Source: Axinella damicornis
Taxonomy: Eukaryota; Porifera; Demospongiae; Axinellida; Axinellidae
DNA: 64,000 bases
Assembly: GCA_963931865.1 (NCBI GenBank)
Contig: OZ007510.1
Location: 11,237,698-11,301,697, forward strand
Direction of reading: 5' to 3'
Shown: piece after piece, positions 53,618 to 63,649 of the stretch
How the letters are laid out: each line of letters starts with the position of its first letter
How positions within the stretch are numbered: the first letter of the stretch is position 1
Position numbers and translations under genes: made by a program
The notes under the pieces: model-generated
What the model was told of the DNA's origin: nothing
The model's input: the letters and a program-made list of their open reading frames with translations, nothing else
The model's database searches: none

Positions 53618-53921
53618 AAACAAAACTTGGGTACAAATTTGTTTGGAAGGATTTTCCTACTTCATATTTCACAGCCAATATGCAGAGCAACAGTAAAATG
53701 GCCTAAAACTTACTGTCCCGAGTACCCGCTGTCCAGGATAGGTCGAGACATCACTCAGAGCCTCACACCCAGGTAAGTCAGGTCAGCCGCCTTTTCGTCC
53801 AACAGCACCATGAATACGCGAAAAGACGCGCCAAAGGCCATGACCAAACCATCTCTCGATGTTGCTGTACCCTCTGTATCAGTTCTTTTAGAAAAAGAGC
53901 GTCTACTGGTTCGGCGAGAGA

Positions 53922-54002
53922 CCTCTCAAACACCAGCTCTCAAACCTGCCACTTGGCAGCCATATTGGGAGACACGCCCACTTCCGCTGCAAATAAAATT
54001 TG
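53922..54002 (+). repeat. 75-bp dispersed repeat, also at 63005-63080
   Basis: Shares acctctcaaacacca, ctctcaaacctgccac, agacacgcccacttccgctg and caaataaaatttg in order with the copy at 63005-63080; the present copy has about nine extra bases. The second copy marks the edge of the Pmp-gene duplication. Confidence 0.7.
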
Positions 54003-55030
54003 GACGTAGTAGCTAGTACAGTACGCACGCGGTACCGTCAACGCGATAACATTCAACGCTAGCGCTCTGTATCTCCGGTTGTGCGATAGCTACGAACACT
54101 GTAGTTGCATTAGTATGGATCTAGTACTTGTTCTGCGAAATCAAAGACCATGTGCACACCACTGATCAATATAAATGCATGCAGTGATACACTGCCTGCA
54201 GGTACTAGGTAGCCTGGGAACGAGGCTATAGCCTGCAGATTGAAGTGCTGAAGAAACCTACCCAATCACGTTTAGCACATTGGCTCGCCTTTCATAGTAT
54301 CAATTAAGTGGTGCAGTTTGAGATGTGGCTAGTGACACCAGAGATACAGTCACATAAGTTACTCACCTCCTACAGTCAGCTGCAGTTTTCCTTCACTCTT
54401 GGTAGATGATACAACACTTGTGCAGCAGCAACAGTATATAGCAGCACGTTGACTCACAGCATGCAATCAGCTGACATCATGCGGCAGTGAGTGCAAATTC
54501 TGAAGAGTATTTCAATGTCAAGTCTATATTATATAAGCTGATGTCCGTACTGACTGTAGTCTCGTGCCCAGACCACACCCCCTCTCGGGGGAGGGACGGT
54601 CTGGTGAACGAAGTCGAATTTCTTGGGCTTGAAGCATACTACGGAATGTATAATCATTGCCTGCGAAAGCGTCTGCTGAAGGCTCCCGTGTCGACCAAGC
54701 GCAATCTTGGCTATATACTCATATCGGGAGAGAAGATGTACTAACCTTTTGCCGCTCACCCATGCATGGCCTATAGGTTTTTGAAGCATCCTTCGCCGTC
54801 CATGGAATAAGTAAATTTCATTCGAAATAGCCCCGCCTTACCTTACGTTGCAGAAGAAACGATCAAGGCCGGCGCAACATTGTCGTAGATCTCGGTAATT
54901 TTCTTTCCCCTTGACATGCATGATCGTTAGTGCAGCGCAGGTGAAGCAAGTGTATGTCCTGGGAACGCCCCTAGGATCAAACACGTTTCCCCTTCCGGCT
55001 AACCCCTGCGCGCATGCGCTAAGCGGAAAG
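54003..55030. other. Spacer with small hairpins
   Basis: Contains ggtagcctgggaacgaggcta at 54211-54229 and a hairpin of the tagtctcgtgcccagacc type at 54557-54612. No gene was recognised. Confidence 0.4.
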
Positions 55031-55114
55031 GCGGATTGCATTTCACTTTGAACGCGGAAACACTATATCAAGTGTACACTGGTACTGTTTCCGCGTTCAA
55101 AGTGAAATGCAATG
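55031..55114. repeat. Near-perfect 84-bp hairpin
   Basis: The left arm ttgcatttcactttgaacgc followed by ggaaaca is exactly inverted at the right; the loop itself contains cttg/caag-type symmetry. A second hairpin (gtagtctg...cagactac) follows at 55117-55160. Confidence 0.75.
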
Positions 55115-55250
55115 CGCAGTAGTCTGGCGCAGCCCCTCCTCCGCGAGCGAGGGTCAGACTACAAGGTGATTTGGCAGCTAAGGATCGATAATCGATAAGT
55201 GAAGAAAGTCAGCTTTGTGAGGAGAAGGGAAACGAAAGGAAAGAGCCGCC

Positions 55251-55385
55251 ATGCATTCATTGGACACATATGAGCTTCTGGGCATGACATTGCCTGCAGT
55301 ACTGATGGCAGTTGTTTTTGTCATCACCCTCCTGGGCAAACTTCCCAGCCCTTGTCACTCGTTTCTGCGCTCCAGTGCCAATTAA
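55251..55385 (+). CDS. Possible 44-residue single-pass membrane microprotein or first exon
   Basis: The ATG has a strong eukaryotic initiation context (gagccgccATGc). The reading frame has a hydrophobic stretch (MTLPAVLMAVVFVITLLG) followed by KLPSPCHSFL and ends in TAA TAG. There is no homologue I recognise. It could be chance, a small membrane protein, or the start of a gene whose donor site lies within. Context: just downstream of two hairpins, in a spacer otherwise lacking genes. Confidence 0.25.
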   Translation: MHSLDTYELLGMTLPAVLMAVVFVITLLGKLPSPCHSFLRSSAN

Positions 55386-56393
55386 TAGGTGGCTGTATAT
55401 GTCATGGGGGACATAGTATTATGGCCCATAAAAAAACAATGTGAAGAGTGACAATCATGGTGACTGGAGCACCGAACCAACTGATAAGGGCTGAGAAGTT
55501 CACTTAGACCACAGATGAGTGTACTACAAAACAAACTATCTGGTTACAACCTCATTGAGGAAAAGCTGATATTGGGTGATAGCTACTTGAGTAAACTTCA
55601 GTAGCTATAGTGACGTCGGCCTTCATGCTCTTGAAAAGAATTCAGTGGGAGTTGATACTTATGGAGTCATACTTTCAGTAGCTACCCACAAACTTTAAAT
55701 TAGCAGTGGTAGGTAGTCACACAACTGTAAATACTTCGCTATATAATAAATATACCATTAGTGATGAATAGCCAAGATCTCATAGCATATATGCATGTAC
55801 CAAGTCTTGTGTCTGGTACAATTAATATAGCCACTGTAGTGTGGTCAATGCTGTTATGTGATGTCAGTTTTGTACATGCACTACACTATTAGGTAATAGC
55901 TTGATGATTATACATCACAATGAATAAATTTTGCACTTTCAATTATTATCTTATAAGGTAAGCCATGCCATTTGATAGTTGATACATGTGACATGCAGTG
56001 TAGTGCACTGTGCACATTGTTTTGTTTTGAGATAGTTCTCTGGCTATTCCTGTGCCTGTGTACTCTGCACTAAACTTTGATAGGAAAACAATGCATGTGA
56101 GAGTAGAACAACTTCCAAACAAAGTATATGGATGCTTGCAGAAAGTACCTATTGATACATTGTGCCTGCAAATAATAATTGGAATGCTTTTGATTGCATA
56201 ATATGAAGACCAAAAAATAATTACGTACAATAGATCTGGATCCACAATTGCAGCAGAAACCAAACGTACAGCTATAGCTAGCTAGCAATAATGTGCAGTA
56301 TGCATGGATAACAAAACCTAACCGAGAGTGTAGTTACATTTTGAAGTAAACTTAATGTGCTCACTAATTAGGAAATATACTTTGTGCAGCAGT
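55386..56393. other. 3' flank of Pmp-repeat copy B and spacer
   Basis: From about 56025 it matches the 3' flank of copy A. Left of that the sequence is unique and AT-rich with no gene. Confidence 0.5.
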
Positions 56394-59300
56394 TCATGAA
56401 TCATTTTCACAGGTATCGAGCAAATCCAGTGGAGATCGAAGTTCTTGAAAATCAACTACAGTATAAATGGTTGGGGTAACCGTGGCCTGGGGCTCATTGG
56501 TGGTAATTTGATGATAATTGTTGTTTCGACGTTGTAGTTGTCGACCACGCTGAGTATACTGCATCTTTGATTTAATTCGCCAGAAAATATGGTAGCTGAC
56601 AATCCCTACAAAAGTCAGGAACGCTATACCAACAGAGGTGTATGCAACAGCAGCCTGGCTTCCACCAGACTGATTCACGTGGTAGGTAGCAACAGCAAGG
56701 ATACCGAGGTTGAGAAAGAATGAAAGTTCAAGAGCATTCAGGTACCAGCTTTTGTAAACCATCTCAGCCAATCCAAATGCTACAGGTGTTCCAAGAGCAG
56801 TTGCAGAAATGATAAGCAGGTTGATGCTGACATCTCCCGTCACATTGAATGCAAAGACCAGATACAGAGCACAGCGAAGCAGAAGCAGTAGTCCAGTCCA
56901 GTACCGATGCTTCAGCATGTAGGGTGCATGGTAGGAATCCAGGATTGCCTTTACTTTGGGATTCCTGAGCCAGGATAAGAAGCAAAGGTGGGATTTAGGC
57001 TGTACCCATTGGCCTACAAGAAGTAGCAGTGTGTACGGAAGGAAGAGGAGTAACAGGAAGAGCAATGCTACCAGGACAAGAGGGATGTACTTTGTCAAGG
57101 ATATATTTGCATCCTGAACCCAAACAATCTCAGTACGGTATGGGTAGTAGAGGATGGTTAGAGAGAGCACGGCAATAATAGTACGCAGGAGCTTTGCATA
57201 AGACAGGAGGAAGAGGGTTGCCAGGACAGGTACAGGGCTGGAGCCAAGGAGCTTTGTCACTCTTGTAGATCGATCACTGATGTAAACCAGGAATCCCACT
57301 ATCCCCCAAATGTAGACTGGGAACACATATTCTAGCCATGCTCTGGCATATCCATCCATTCCATCGTAGAAGCAGGTCTGAATGCCAAGGTCAAGGTTTA
57401 ACCAGGCGATGAAGATGCTAGCTGGGTTGATTGAGATTGAGGATTGTGGGAAGAAGATGTGATGGTTTGCTTCAACAACGTTTGCATAGAAGATCAGTCC
57501 ATGGAGAGTCCCCTCTGCTACTGTGAGGTGGAGGAGGAAGAGCAAGGTAACTAGGAGCACTCCAGCTAGAGCAAATGGAAGGAGCAGAGCTAGGTATGTG
57601 TTAGTGCACTTCTTGCACTGGGAGCTACCCAGCACAAGACTCAGCCCTCTTCTGCATTGCCCACACAGCAGACCAGAGCGGTTGAAACTGCACTGATCGT
57701 CCGGGTGTTTCAGGTTGATACGCTTGTCCTCTCTGATGCAATAATCAAGGGGACAGTAACGGAGATGAATAAAACCGTCGAGAGTTCCATTGTTGAGTGC
57801 TACGTCCAGCCAGAAACTTCTGATCGCACCACCAGTTCGCAGTATGGATTGAGTGTCTATGTCGCAAGTGTTTGTGAACTGCCAGAGCCTGTGGTCACAG
57901 ATACACTCACCACTGAAATTAGATTTTTCAAACCCAATGGGACAATTTTCAAGGGTGATGTTTACAGTAAGTTGGACTGTACTACCCGACCTATTGTTGG
58001 GGTAGAGCTCTAGCTGATTGAAGATTTTTGTTGGTGGGGTAGAGTAGTTTCTGCTGGTACAGCTTCTTTCTGTCTCATATGTGATGATTTCAGTCACATT
58101 ATGATCTTTACCTGAGCGTACATTGACGTGTACTAGTGTTGGAATTGCTACGTCTGACTGATCAACTGCAATTACAGACACAGCAATGTCTTGGCCAGGG
58201 TATATGCGTTTTGATTGAATTGTATATGTGCAGTTTCGATCATATCTGCTACAGAAGCAAAGCTGTGTTGGGTCCGATGAAATGGAAGAGCCACTGCTAT
58301 TTTGGACAACAGACCTCCTAAAGAAATCCAGTGCACTGTCGTACTTCATTGATGTGAGGTTGCACTTGTCCAGCAAACCACCATACAGGGCACTTCCTCT
58401 AATTCCAGCAAAATTACTCTTAAAGACTAGTGGTGTTGAATCGAGATAAGGAGGTTGCTCTTTTCCAAGAACATAAAGGAAGCATTCTCTTCTGATCGGT
58501 GTATATTGTTGAGGAAGGAACTGGCCTGGTCCAGTTGCATCTACAATGTAAAGTGCTCCACCAAACTCAGTTGCTCGATTGCCTTGAAAGTGTATGCACG
58601 TTGTCAGATGAAGGCTGAAATTTGAGTACTGGTCCAAGTAAAGTGCTCCACCTCGGTCGGCTGTGTTGTTGAGGAAACTGCTGCCAGAGACATATGTAAA
58701 ATTTGAGATGTCACTGAAGTTCTCATAGTTGATGCAAGACTCGGATACATTCATGTGATGGCTAGTTTCCAGGCTTTCAAAAGTGACATTACTACTCTCA
58801 GATTGGATTCCACCTCCGTAATTCGCTGAATTATTCGCAAAGGAGCTGGTTCCTACAAAGACAAGGGTAGTAAATGATGTGTGGATTGCTGCACCTTTAT
58901 TTCCAGCTGTGTTGGCCACAAAAATACTTTTTCCTGTGAATTCCACTTGAGAGTCACTAAAATGGATCGCTCCTCCTTCTGAATTTGCTGTATTATTCCC
59001 GAAATAGTCCATCCCATCCACTTTCATTGTACTGCGGTCAATGTTGAATCCCCCACCACTAAGTGCTGAGTTGCTTTTTACTGTTGCCAATCCATTCAAG
59101 TTCAGTGTGCTGCATGTTGCTGCAACACCTCCTCCATGGCTGACGGCAGAATTCGCAATAAAATCATTTTCCCCGGGGAAGATCACGGTGCTGTTGAATG
59201 CATAGAACCCTCCACCTGTCACTGCTTTGTTAACAGTAAACATGTTGTGTCCTGAGAAAATGAAGCTGCTTTGGAATGCTGAGATCCCCCCACCGGTGTC

Positions 59301-62300
59301 TTCTGCAGAGTTGTTCTCATAGCTGTTGAATCCATGTAGCTTAACTACACAGCCATCTCTAGTGTACATCCCCCCTCCATCTCTGACTGCATTGTTAGCA
59401 ATCATCGTAACAGAACTGGTGGCAAGGAAGTTCAAATTACTTCTTGCAGCATACATGCCACCACCAGTGTGGCATGCATGATTATTTGTGATGTTGCTGG
59501 CCCCACTGAATTCAAATGTGCTGTTATCAGTAAAAATGCCTGCACCAAACACCGCTGTGTTAAATCTGAAAGCAGTATTGCTTATGCTTGTGATGCCCAC
59601 ATTACTCCAGCGTGCATGAATTCCCCCACCAGTCGTTGCTAAGTTGGATACAAATGTATTGTTTCCAGGAAGAGTGGCATTGGAAGCATAGGAAAAGATC
59701 CCTCCTCCCTCATAGGCTGCAGCACACTCAACAAAACAATTGTTCCCATTCATTGATAGGTTGCTGTTATCCAGCCAGATTCCTCCACCACTGACATGGG
59801 CCCTGTTTCTAGTGAATGAATTCACTCCATCAATGTCAAGTGTGGTGTTAACTGTGGCAAAAATCCCACCTCCTTCCCCTGCCGAGTTGGCATTGAACAT
59901 GTTATTTCCAGCAAGAACTAGAAGAGTCCTTCTCAAACAGAGGCCTCCACCATTATATGCAGCAATGTTTCCTTCAACATTACACCCATAAATATTAAGA
60001 GTGCCATTGTCCGAGTAGATTCCACCACCTAGTCCTGCAGTGTTATTTGTGATTGTGATGCTCCCACTCAAGTTCAAGGTACCGCCATCTGTATATATCC
60101 CTCCTCCATCTAGTTGAGCTGTGTTCTCACTGAGGACGCAAGTCCCACTGAAATACAACTGATTATAAAGTGTGTAGATGCCTCCACCACTATATCCTGC
60201 TGAGTTGGCATTAAGGATGTAGTCTCCAGGAAGATTCAGAGAGGAATGGGCTGTGTAAATCCCTCCACCAAACCTTTCTGCGGTGTTGGCAACAATGACA
60301 TTGGTACTACTGAAACTCACTTCACTTACACTTGCATAGACTCCACCACCATCACCACGAGCTGAGTTGTTACTGAACGTGGTACTCCCTTTGAAACTCA
60401 TGACACTGCTGGTATATGCACAGACTCCACCACCATCATCATTAGCTGAGTTCCCACTGAAAGTGGTACTCCCATTGAAACTCATGACACTGCTGTAATC
60501 TGCAAAGACTCCACCACCATTCCCACCAGCAGAGTTGTTACTGAAAGCGGTACTCCCATTGAAACTCATGTTACTGATGGAAGAGGAATAGACTCCACCA
60601 CCATCCCCCGTAATAGCTGAGTTGTTACTGAAAGAGGTACTCCCGTTGCAATTCACATTGCTGGAATCTGCACAGACTCCACCACCATTCCCACTAGCTG
60701 AGTTGTTACTGAAAGTGGTTCTCCCATTGAAACTCACCACACTGCTGGAATATGCATAGACTCCACCACCATCATCATTAGCTGAGTTGTTACTGAAAGT
60801 GGTACTCCCATTGAAACTCATGACACTTCTGGAATATGCAGAGACTCCACCACCTGCATACCTAGCTGAGTTCCCACTGAAAGTGGTACTCCCACTGAAA
60901 CTCATAACACTGCTGGAACGTGCATTGACTCCACCACCATCATCAATAGCTGAGTTGTTACTGAAAGTGGTACTCCCACTGAAACTCATGACACTGCTGT
61001 GATCTGCATAGACTCCACCACCATCCCACCTAGCTGAGTTGTTACTGAAAGTGGTACTCCCATTGAAATTCACACTGCTGGAATATGCACTGACTCCACC
61101 ACCATACCAAGCTGAGTTGTTACTGAAAGTGGTATTCCCACTGAAACTCATGACACTGCTGGCACGTGCATCGACTCCACCACCATAATCATTAGCTGAG
61201 TTGTTACTGAAAGTGGTACTCCCATTGAAACTCATACTGCTGGAATATGCATAGACTCCACTAGCTGAGTTGTTACTGAAAGTGGTACTCCCATTGAAAT
61301 TCACACTGCTGGAATCTGCACGGACTCCACCACCTGAGTTGTTACTGAAAGTGGTACTCCCATTGAAATTCACACTGCTGGAATCTGCACGGACTCCACC
61401 ACCTGAGTTGTTACTGAAAGTGGTACTCCCATTGAAACTCATGACACTACTATTATATGCATAGACGCCACCACCTGAAGGCCTAGCTGAGTTCCCACTG
61501 AAAGTGGTACTCCCATTGAAACTCATGACACTGTATGAAGATGCATGGACTCCACCACCATACCAACCAGCTGAGCTGATACTGAAAGTGGTAGTCCCAT
61601 TGAAATTCACACTGCTGGAATCTGCATAGACTCCACCACCATTCCCACTAGCTGAGTTGTTACTGAAAGTGGTACTCCCATTGAAACTCATGACACTGTA
61701 TGAAGATGCAGAGACTCCACCACCATGCCAACCAGCTGAGTTGTTACTGAAAGTGGTACTCCCATTGAAACTCATGACACTGCTGGAATCTGCAAAGACT
61801 CCACCACCATCCCACCTAGCTGAGTTGTTACTGAAAGTGGTACTCCCATTGAAACTCATGACACTGCTGGAATCTGCAAAGACTCCACCACCATCCCACC
61901 TAGCTGAGTTGTTACTGAAAGTGGTACTCCCATTGAAACTCATGACACTGCTGGAGATTGCAACGACTCCACCACCTCCATACCTAACTGAATTATTACT
62001 GAAAGTGGTACTCCCATTGAAAGACACACTGCTGTTATATGCAAAGACTCCACCACCACCACCATCATTAGCTGAGTTGTTACTGAAAATGGTACTCCCA
62101 TTGAAACTCATGACACTGCTGGAATCTGCAAAGACTCCACCACCACCATTCCCACTAGCTGAATTATTACTGAAAGTGGTACTCCCATCGAAACTAATCA
62201 CACTGCTGGAATATGCATAGACTGCACCACCAACATGCGTAGCTGAATTATTACTGAAAGTGGTATTCCCATTGAAAGACACACTGCTGTTACCTTCAAA

Positions 62301-62864
62301 GACTCCACCACCAAGCATAGCTGAATTGTTACTGAAAGTGGTACTCCCTTTGAAACTCACATGACTGGCAACCACACCGAGTGCACTACCAAAGCTATCC
62401 TGGAAGGTACAGTTAGTGATCTCAGTCACCTGAACCCACTCAAGGTACACTCCAAAATTAGAACCAGAAGGCTGAATCTGATGACTTCTGGAACAGGAAG
62501 CAAAAGCTAAGCCATCAATTCTCACCAGTGAGATGTTCCTGAAAGTAAACCCAACATGGGAGCTGCACACAATACTGGTTCCGGGTATCAGTGCACTGGA
62601 GTCTCCTAGGATGTCCAATTGCTGGATGTTGGTTATGTCCAGGTTTACATTGAGAGTGTGAATACCTTGTAAAAATTGCAGCGTGATGTTGGAAGTGTTG
62701 AAATATTCTCCATGGCGTTCAGCGTACTCAGACAGAGTGTGGCAGGGGTATGTGGGACATGATGTGTTAGATGATGCTGGTTTCACGTGTAGGATTTCTC
62801 CGTAGGTCAGTGAGGGGAGGGCCAGAGCCACCATGAAGGTGAGCATGCCCATGTGGGGAGCCAT
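56394..62864 (-). CDS. Pmp-repeat multi-pass membrane protein, copy B (intact)
   Basis: Single-exon gene of 2156 residues. Signal peptide at 1-22 (MAPHMGMLTFMVALALPSLTYG). Residues about 25-170 look like the cap of a right-handed beta-helix. Residues about 175-830 hold 25 near-identical repeats of 23-29 residues (FNGSTTFSNNSA...GGGVYA...SSVMS). Residues 830-1435 hold diverged repeats with the same FxxN and GGG(I/V) motifs as chlamydial polymorphic membrane protein repeats. A Cys-rich, EGF-like part follows (CPIGFEK...CICDH, about 1640; CGQCRRG...CKKC, about 1735). Residues about 1750-2095 are multi-pass membrane segments, then a basic cytoplasmic tail. The likely role is a cell-surface adhesion or recognition protein; the function is not known. 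It has many N-glycosylation sites. Confidence 0.85.
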   Translation of the reverse strand: MAPHMGMLTFMVALALPSLTYGEILHVKPASSNTSCPTYPCHTLSEYAERHGEYFNTSNITLQFLQGIHTLNVNLDITNIQQLDILGDSSALIPGTSIVCSSHVGFTFRNISLVRIDGLAFASCSRSHQIQPSGSNFGVYLEWVQVTEITNCTFQDSFGSALGVVASHVSFKGSTTFSNNSAMLGGGVFEGNSSVSFNGNTTFSNNSATHVGGAVYAYSSSVISFDGSTTFSNNSASGNGGGGVFADSSSVMSFNGSTIFSNNSANDGGGGGVFAYNSSVSFNGSTTFSNNSVRYGGGGVVAISSSVMSFNGSTTFSNNSARWDGGGVFADSSSVMSFNGSTTFSNNSARWDGGGVFADSSSVMSFNGSTTFSNNSAGWHGGGVSASSYSVMSFNGSTTFSNNSASGNGGGVYADSSSVNFNGTTTFSISSAGWYGGGVHASSYSVMSFNGSTTFSGNSARPSGGGVYAYNSSVMSFNGSTTFSNNSGGGVRADSSSVNFNGSTTFSNNSGGGVRADSSSVNFNGSTTFSNNSASGVYAYSSSMSFNGSTTFSNNSANDYGGGVDARASSVMSFSGNTTFSNNSAWYGGGVSAYSSSVNFNGSTTFSNNSARWDGGGVYADHSSVMSFSGSTTFSNNSAIDDGGGVNARSSSVMSFSGSTTFSGNSARYAGGGVSAYSRSVMSFNGSTTFSNNSANDDGGGVYAYSSSVVSFNGRTTFSNNSASGNGGGVCADSSNVNCNGSTSFSNNSAITGDGGGVYSSSISNMSFNGSTAFSNNSAGGNGGGVFADYSSVMSFNGSTTFSGNSANDDGGGVCAYTSSVMSFKGSTTFSNNSARGDGGGVYASVSEVSFSSTNVIVANTAERFGGGIYTAHSSLNLPGDYILNANSAGYSGGGIYTLYNQLYFSGTCVLSENTAQLDGGGIYTDGGTLNLSGSITITNNTAGLGGGIYSDNGTLNIYGCNVEGNIAAYNGGGLCLRRTLLVLAGNNMFNANSAGEGGGIFATVNTTLDIDGVNSFTRNRAHVSGGGIWLDNSNLSMNGNNCFVECAAAYEGGGIFSYASNATLPGNNTFVSNLATTGGGIHARWSNVGITSISNTAFRFNTAVFGAGIFTDNSTFEFSGASNITNNHACHTGGGMYAARSNLNFLATSSVTMIANNAVRDGGGMYTRDGCVVKLHGFNSYENNSAEDTGGGISAFQSSFIFSGHNMFTVNKAVTGGGFYAFNSTVIFPGENDFIANSAVSHGGGVAATCSTLNLNGLATVKSNSALSGGGFNIDRSTMKVDGMDYFGNNTANSEGGAIHFSDSQVEFTGKSIFVANTAGNKGAAIHTSFTTLVFVGTSSFANNSANYGGGIQSESSNVTFESLETSHHMNVSESCINYENFSDISNFTYVSGSSFLNNTADRGGALYLDQYSNFSLHLTTCIHFQGNRATEFGGALYIVDATGPGQFLPQQYTPIRRECFLYVLGKEQPPYLDSTPLVFKSNFAGIRGSALYGGLLDKCNLTSMKYDSALDFFRRSVVQNSSGSSISSDPTQLCFCSRYDRNCTYTIQSKRIYPGQDIAVSVIAVDQSDVAIPTLVHVNVRSGKDHNVTEIITYETERSCTSRNYSTPPTKIFNQLELYPNNRSGSTVQLTVNITLENCPIGFEKSNFSGECICDHRLWQFTNTCDIDTQSILRTGGAIRSFWLDVALNNGTLDGFIHLRYCPLDYCIREDKRINLKHPDDQCSFNRSGLLCGQCRRGLSLVLGSSQCKKCTNTYLALLLPFALAGVLLVTLLFLLHLTVAEGTLHGLIFYANVVEANHHIFFPQSSISINPASIFIAWLNLDLGIQTCFYDGMDGYARAWLEYVFPVYIWGIVGFLVYISDRSTRVTKLLGSSPVPVLATLFLLSYAKLLRTIIAVLSLTILYYPYRTEIVWVQDANISLTKYIPLVLVALLFLLLLFLPYTLLLLVGQWVQPKSHLCFLSWLRNPKVKAILDSYHAPYMLKHRYWTGLLLLLRCALYLVFAFNVTGDVSINLLIISATALGTPVAFGLAEMVYKSWYLNALELSFFLNLGILAVATYHVNQSGGSQAAVAYTSVGIAFLTFVGIVSYHIFWRIKSKMQYTQRGRQLQRRNNNYHQITTNEPQATVTPTIYTVVDFQELRSPLDLLDTCENDS
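60340..62345 (-). repeat. Coding tandem repeats, 25 units of about 70-85 bp
   Basis: The repeat array within copy B. Units differ mainly in the two to four residues between NNSA and GGGV (RWD, SGN, NDD, RYA and so on) and occasionally lose them altogether, as in the two adjacent NNSGGGVRAD units. Antisense open frames across it (for example 61657-62220) are by-products of the repeat period being a multiple of three. Confidence 0.85.
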
Positions 62865-63096
62865 TGTTTAAGCTGTTGGGAGGATAGTAGAAACTTAACT
62901 GTTAGCTGTAGTACATAGCATGTCGCCACAATTGGCATGCTATAGCTACTGAACAATACTGCTACCACATTAGCAGTACCTAACCACATACATAAACATG
63001 TGCAAAACCTCTCAAACACCAACTCTCAAACCTGCCACATATTGAGAGACACGCCCACTTCCGCTGCAAATAAAATTTGCGATTCGTTGCTAGTAC

Positions 63097-63627
63097 ATGA
63101 ATTTCAACAGGAAGGACTTCCTAGATTCTGCCTGGGATGCATTGGCTGCCAGAGAGCTTGAAGAGTGGAGTAGATCCCTCTGGACCTTCCCCCGGGGCTC
63201 TGAGACAACAGGCAGGCTCAGACTCTACAGGACATTGAAACCCCAACCTATCGCAGAGGCCTATGTGACTGGTCCAATTCCAGCAGACTGGAGAAGAGTA
63301 ATGGCTGCTCTGAGAATGGGGTGCCTCCCATTGGAGGTGGAGACAGGTCGTTTTGGGTGTGCTGCAAGACCTCTCCAACAGAGGCTGTGTAAACTCTGCT
63401 CCTTAGATGTGGAGAATGAAGAACACTTTTTACTGCACTGCCCTGCCTTACAAAATGAAAGGACAGACCTCTTCAACGTCATGTGTGGGATAGAGGGAAA
63501 CCAGTTTCTGTGTTTGAATCCCACTGAAAAAGCCCTCTCAATTCTAAAGCTGTCCCAACAACCAAGACACCTTTGTAAACTCATTTTCTGTATGTACACC
63601 AAACGATGTGCACTCCTTGCTATATAG
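63097..63627 (+). pseudogene. LINE ORF2 C-terminal fragment
   Basis: Open for 176 residues. ALRMGCLPLEVETGRF, then RLCKLCSLDVENEEHFLLHC and PALQNERTDLF form the Cys/His zinc-binding tail that follows the RNase H-like region in many LINE polyproteins. The reverse transcriptase is missing. It adjoins the dispersed repeat at 63005-63080 and a minisatellite, so it is probably the 3' end of a truncated element. Confidence 0.7.
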
Positions 63628-63649
63628 CAGTGGTATTCTCAAAAGGGGT

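Noticed and set aside
60340..62345. CRISPR-like regular repeats
   Set aside because: Units are coding, of variable length, with no conserved palindromic repeat or unrelated spacers, and the genome is eukaryotic.
56394..62864. Recent bacterial (chlamydial) transfer or contamination for the Pmp-repeat gene
   Set aside because: No autotransporter domain; instead a multi-pass membrane domain and Cys-rich segment, embedded among the same eukaryotic repeats as the neighbouring receptors.
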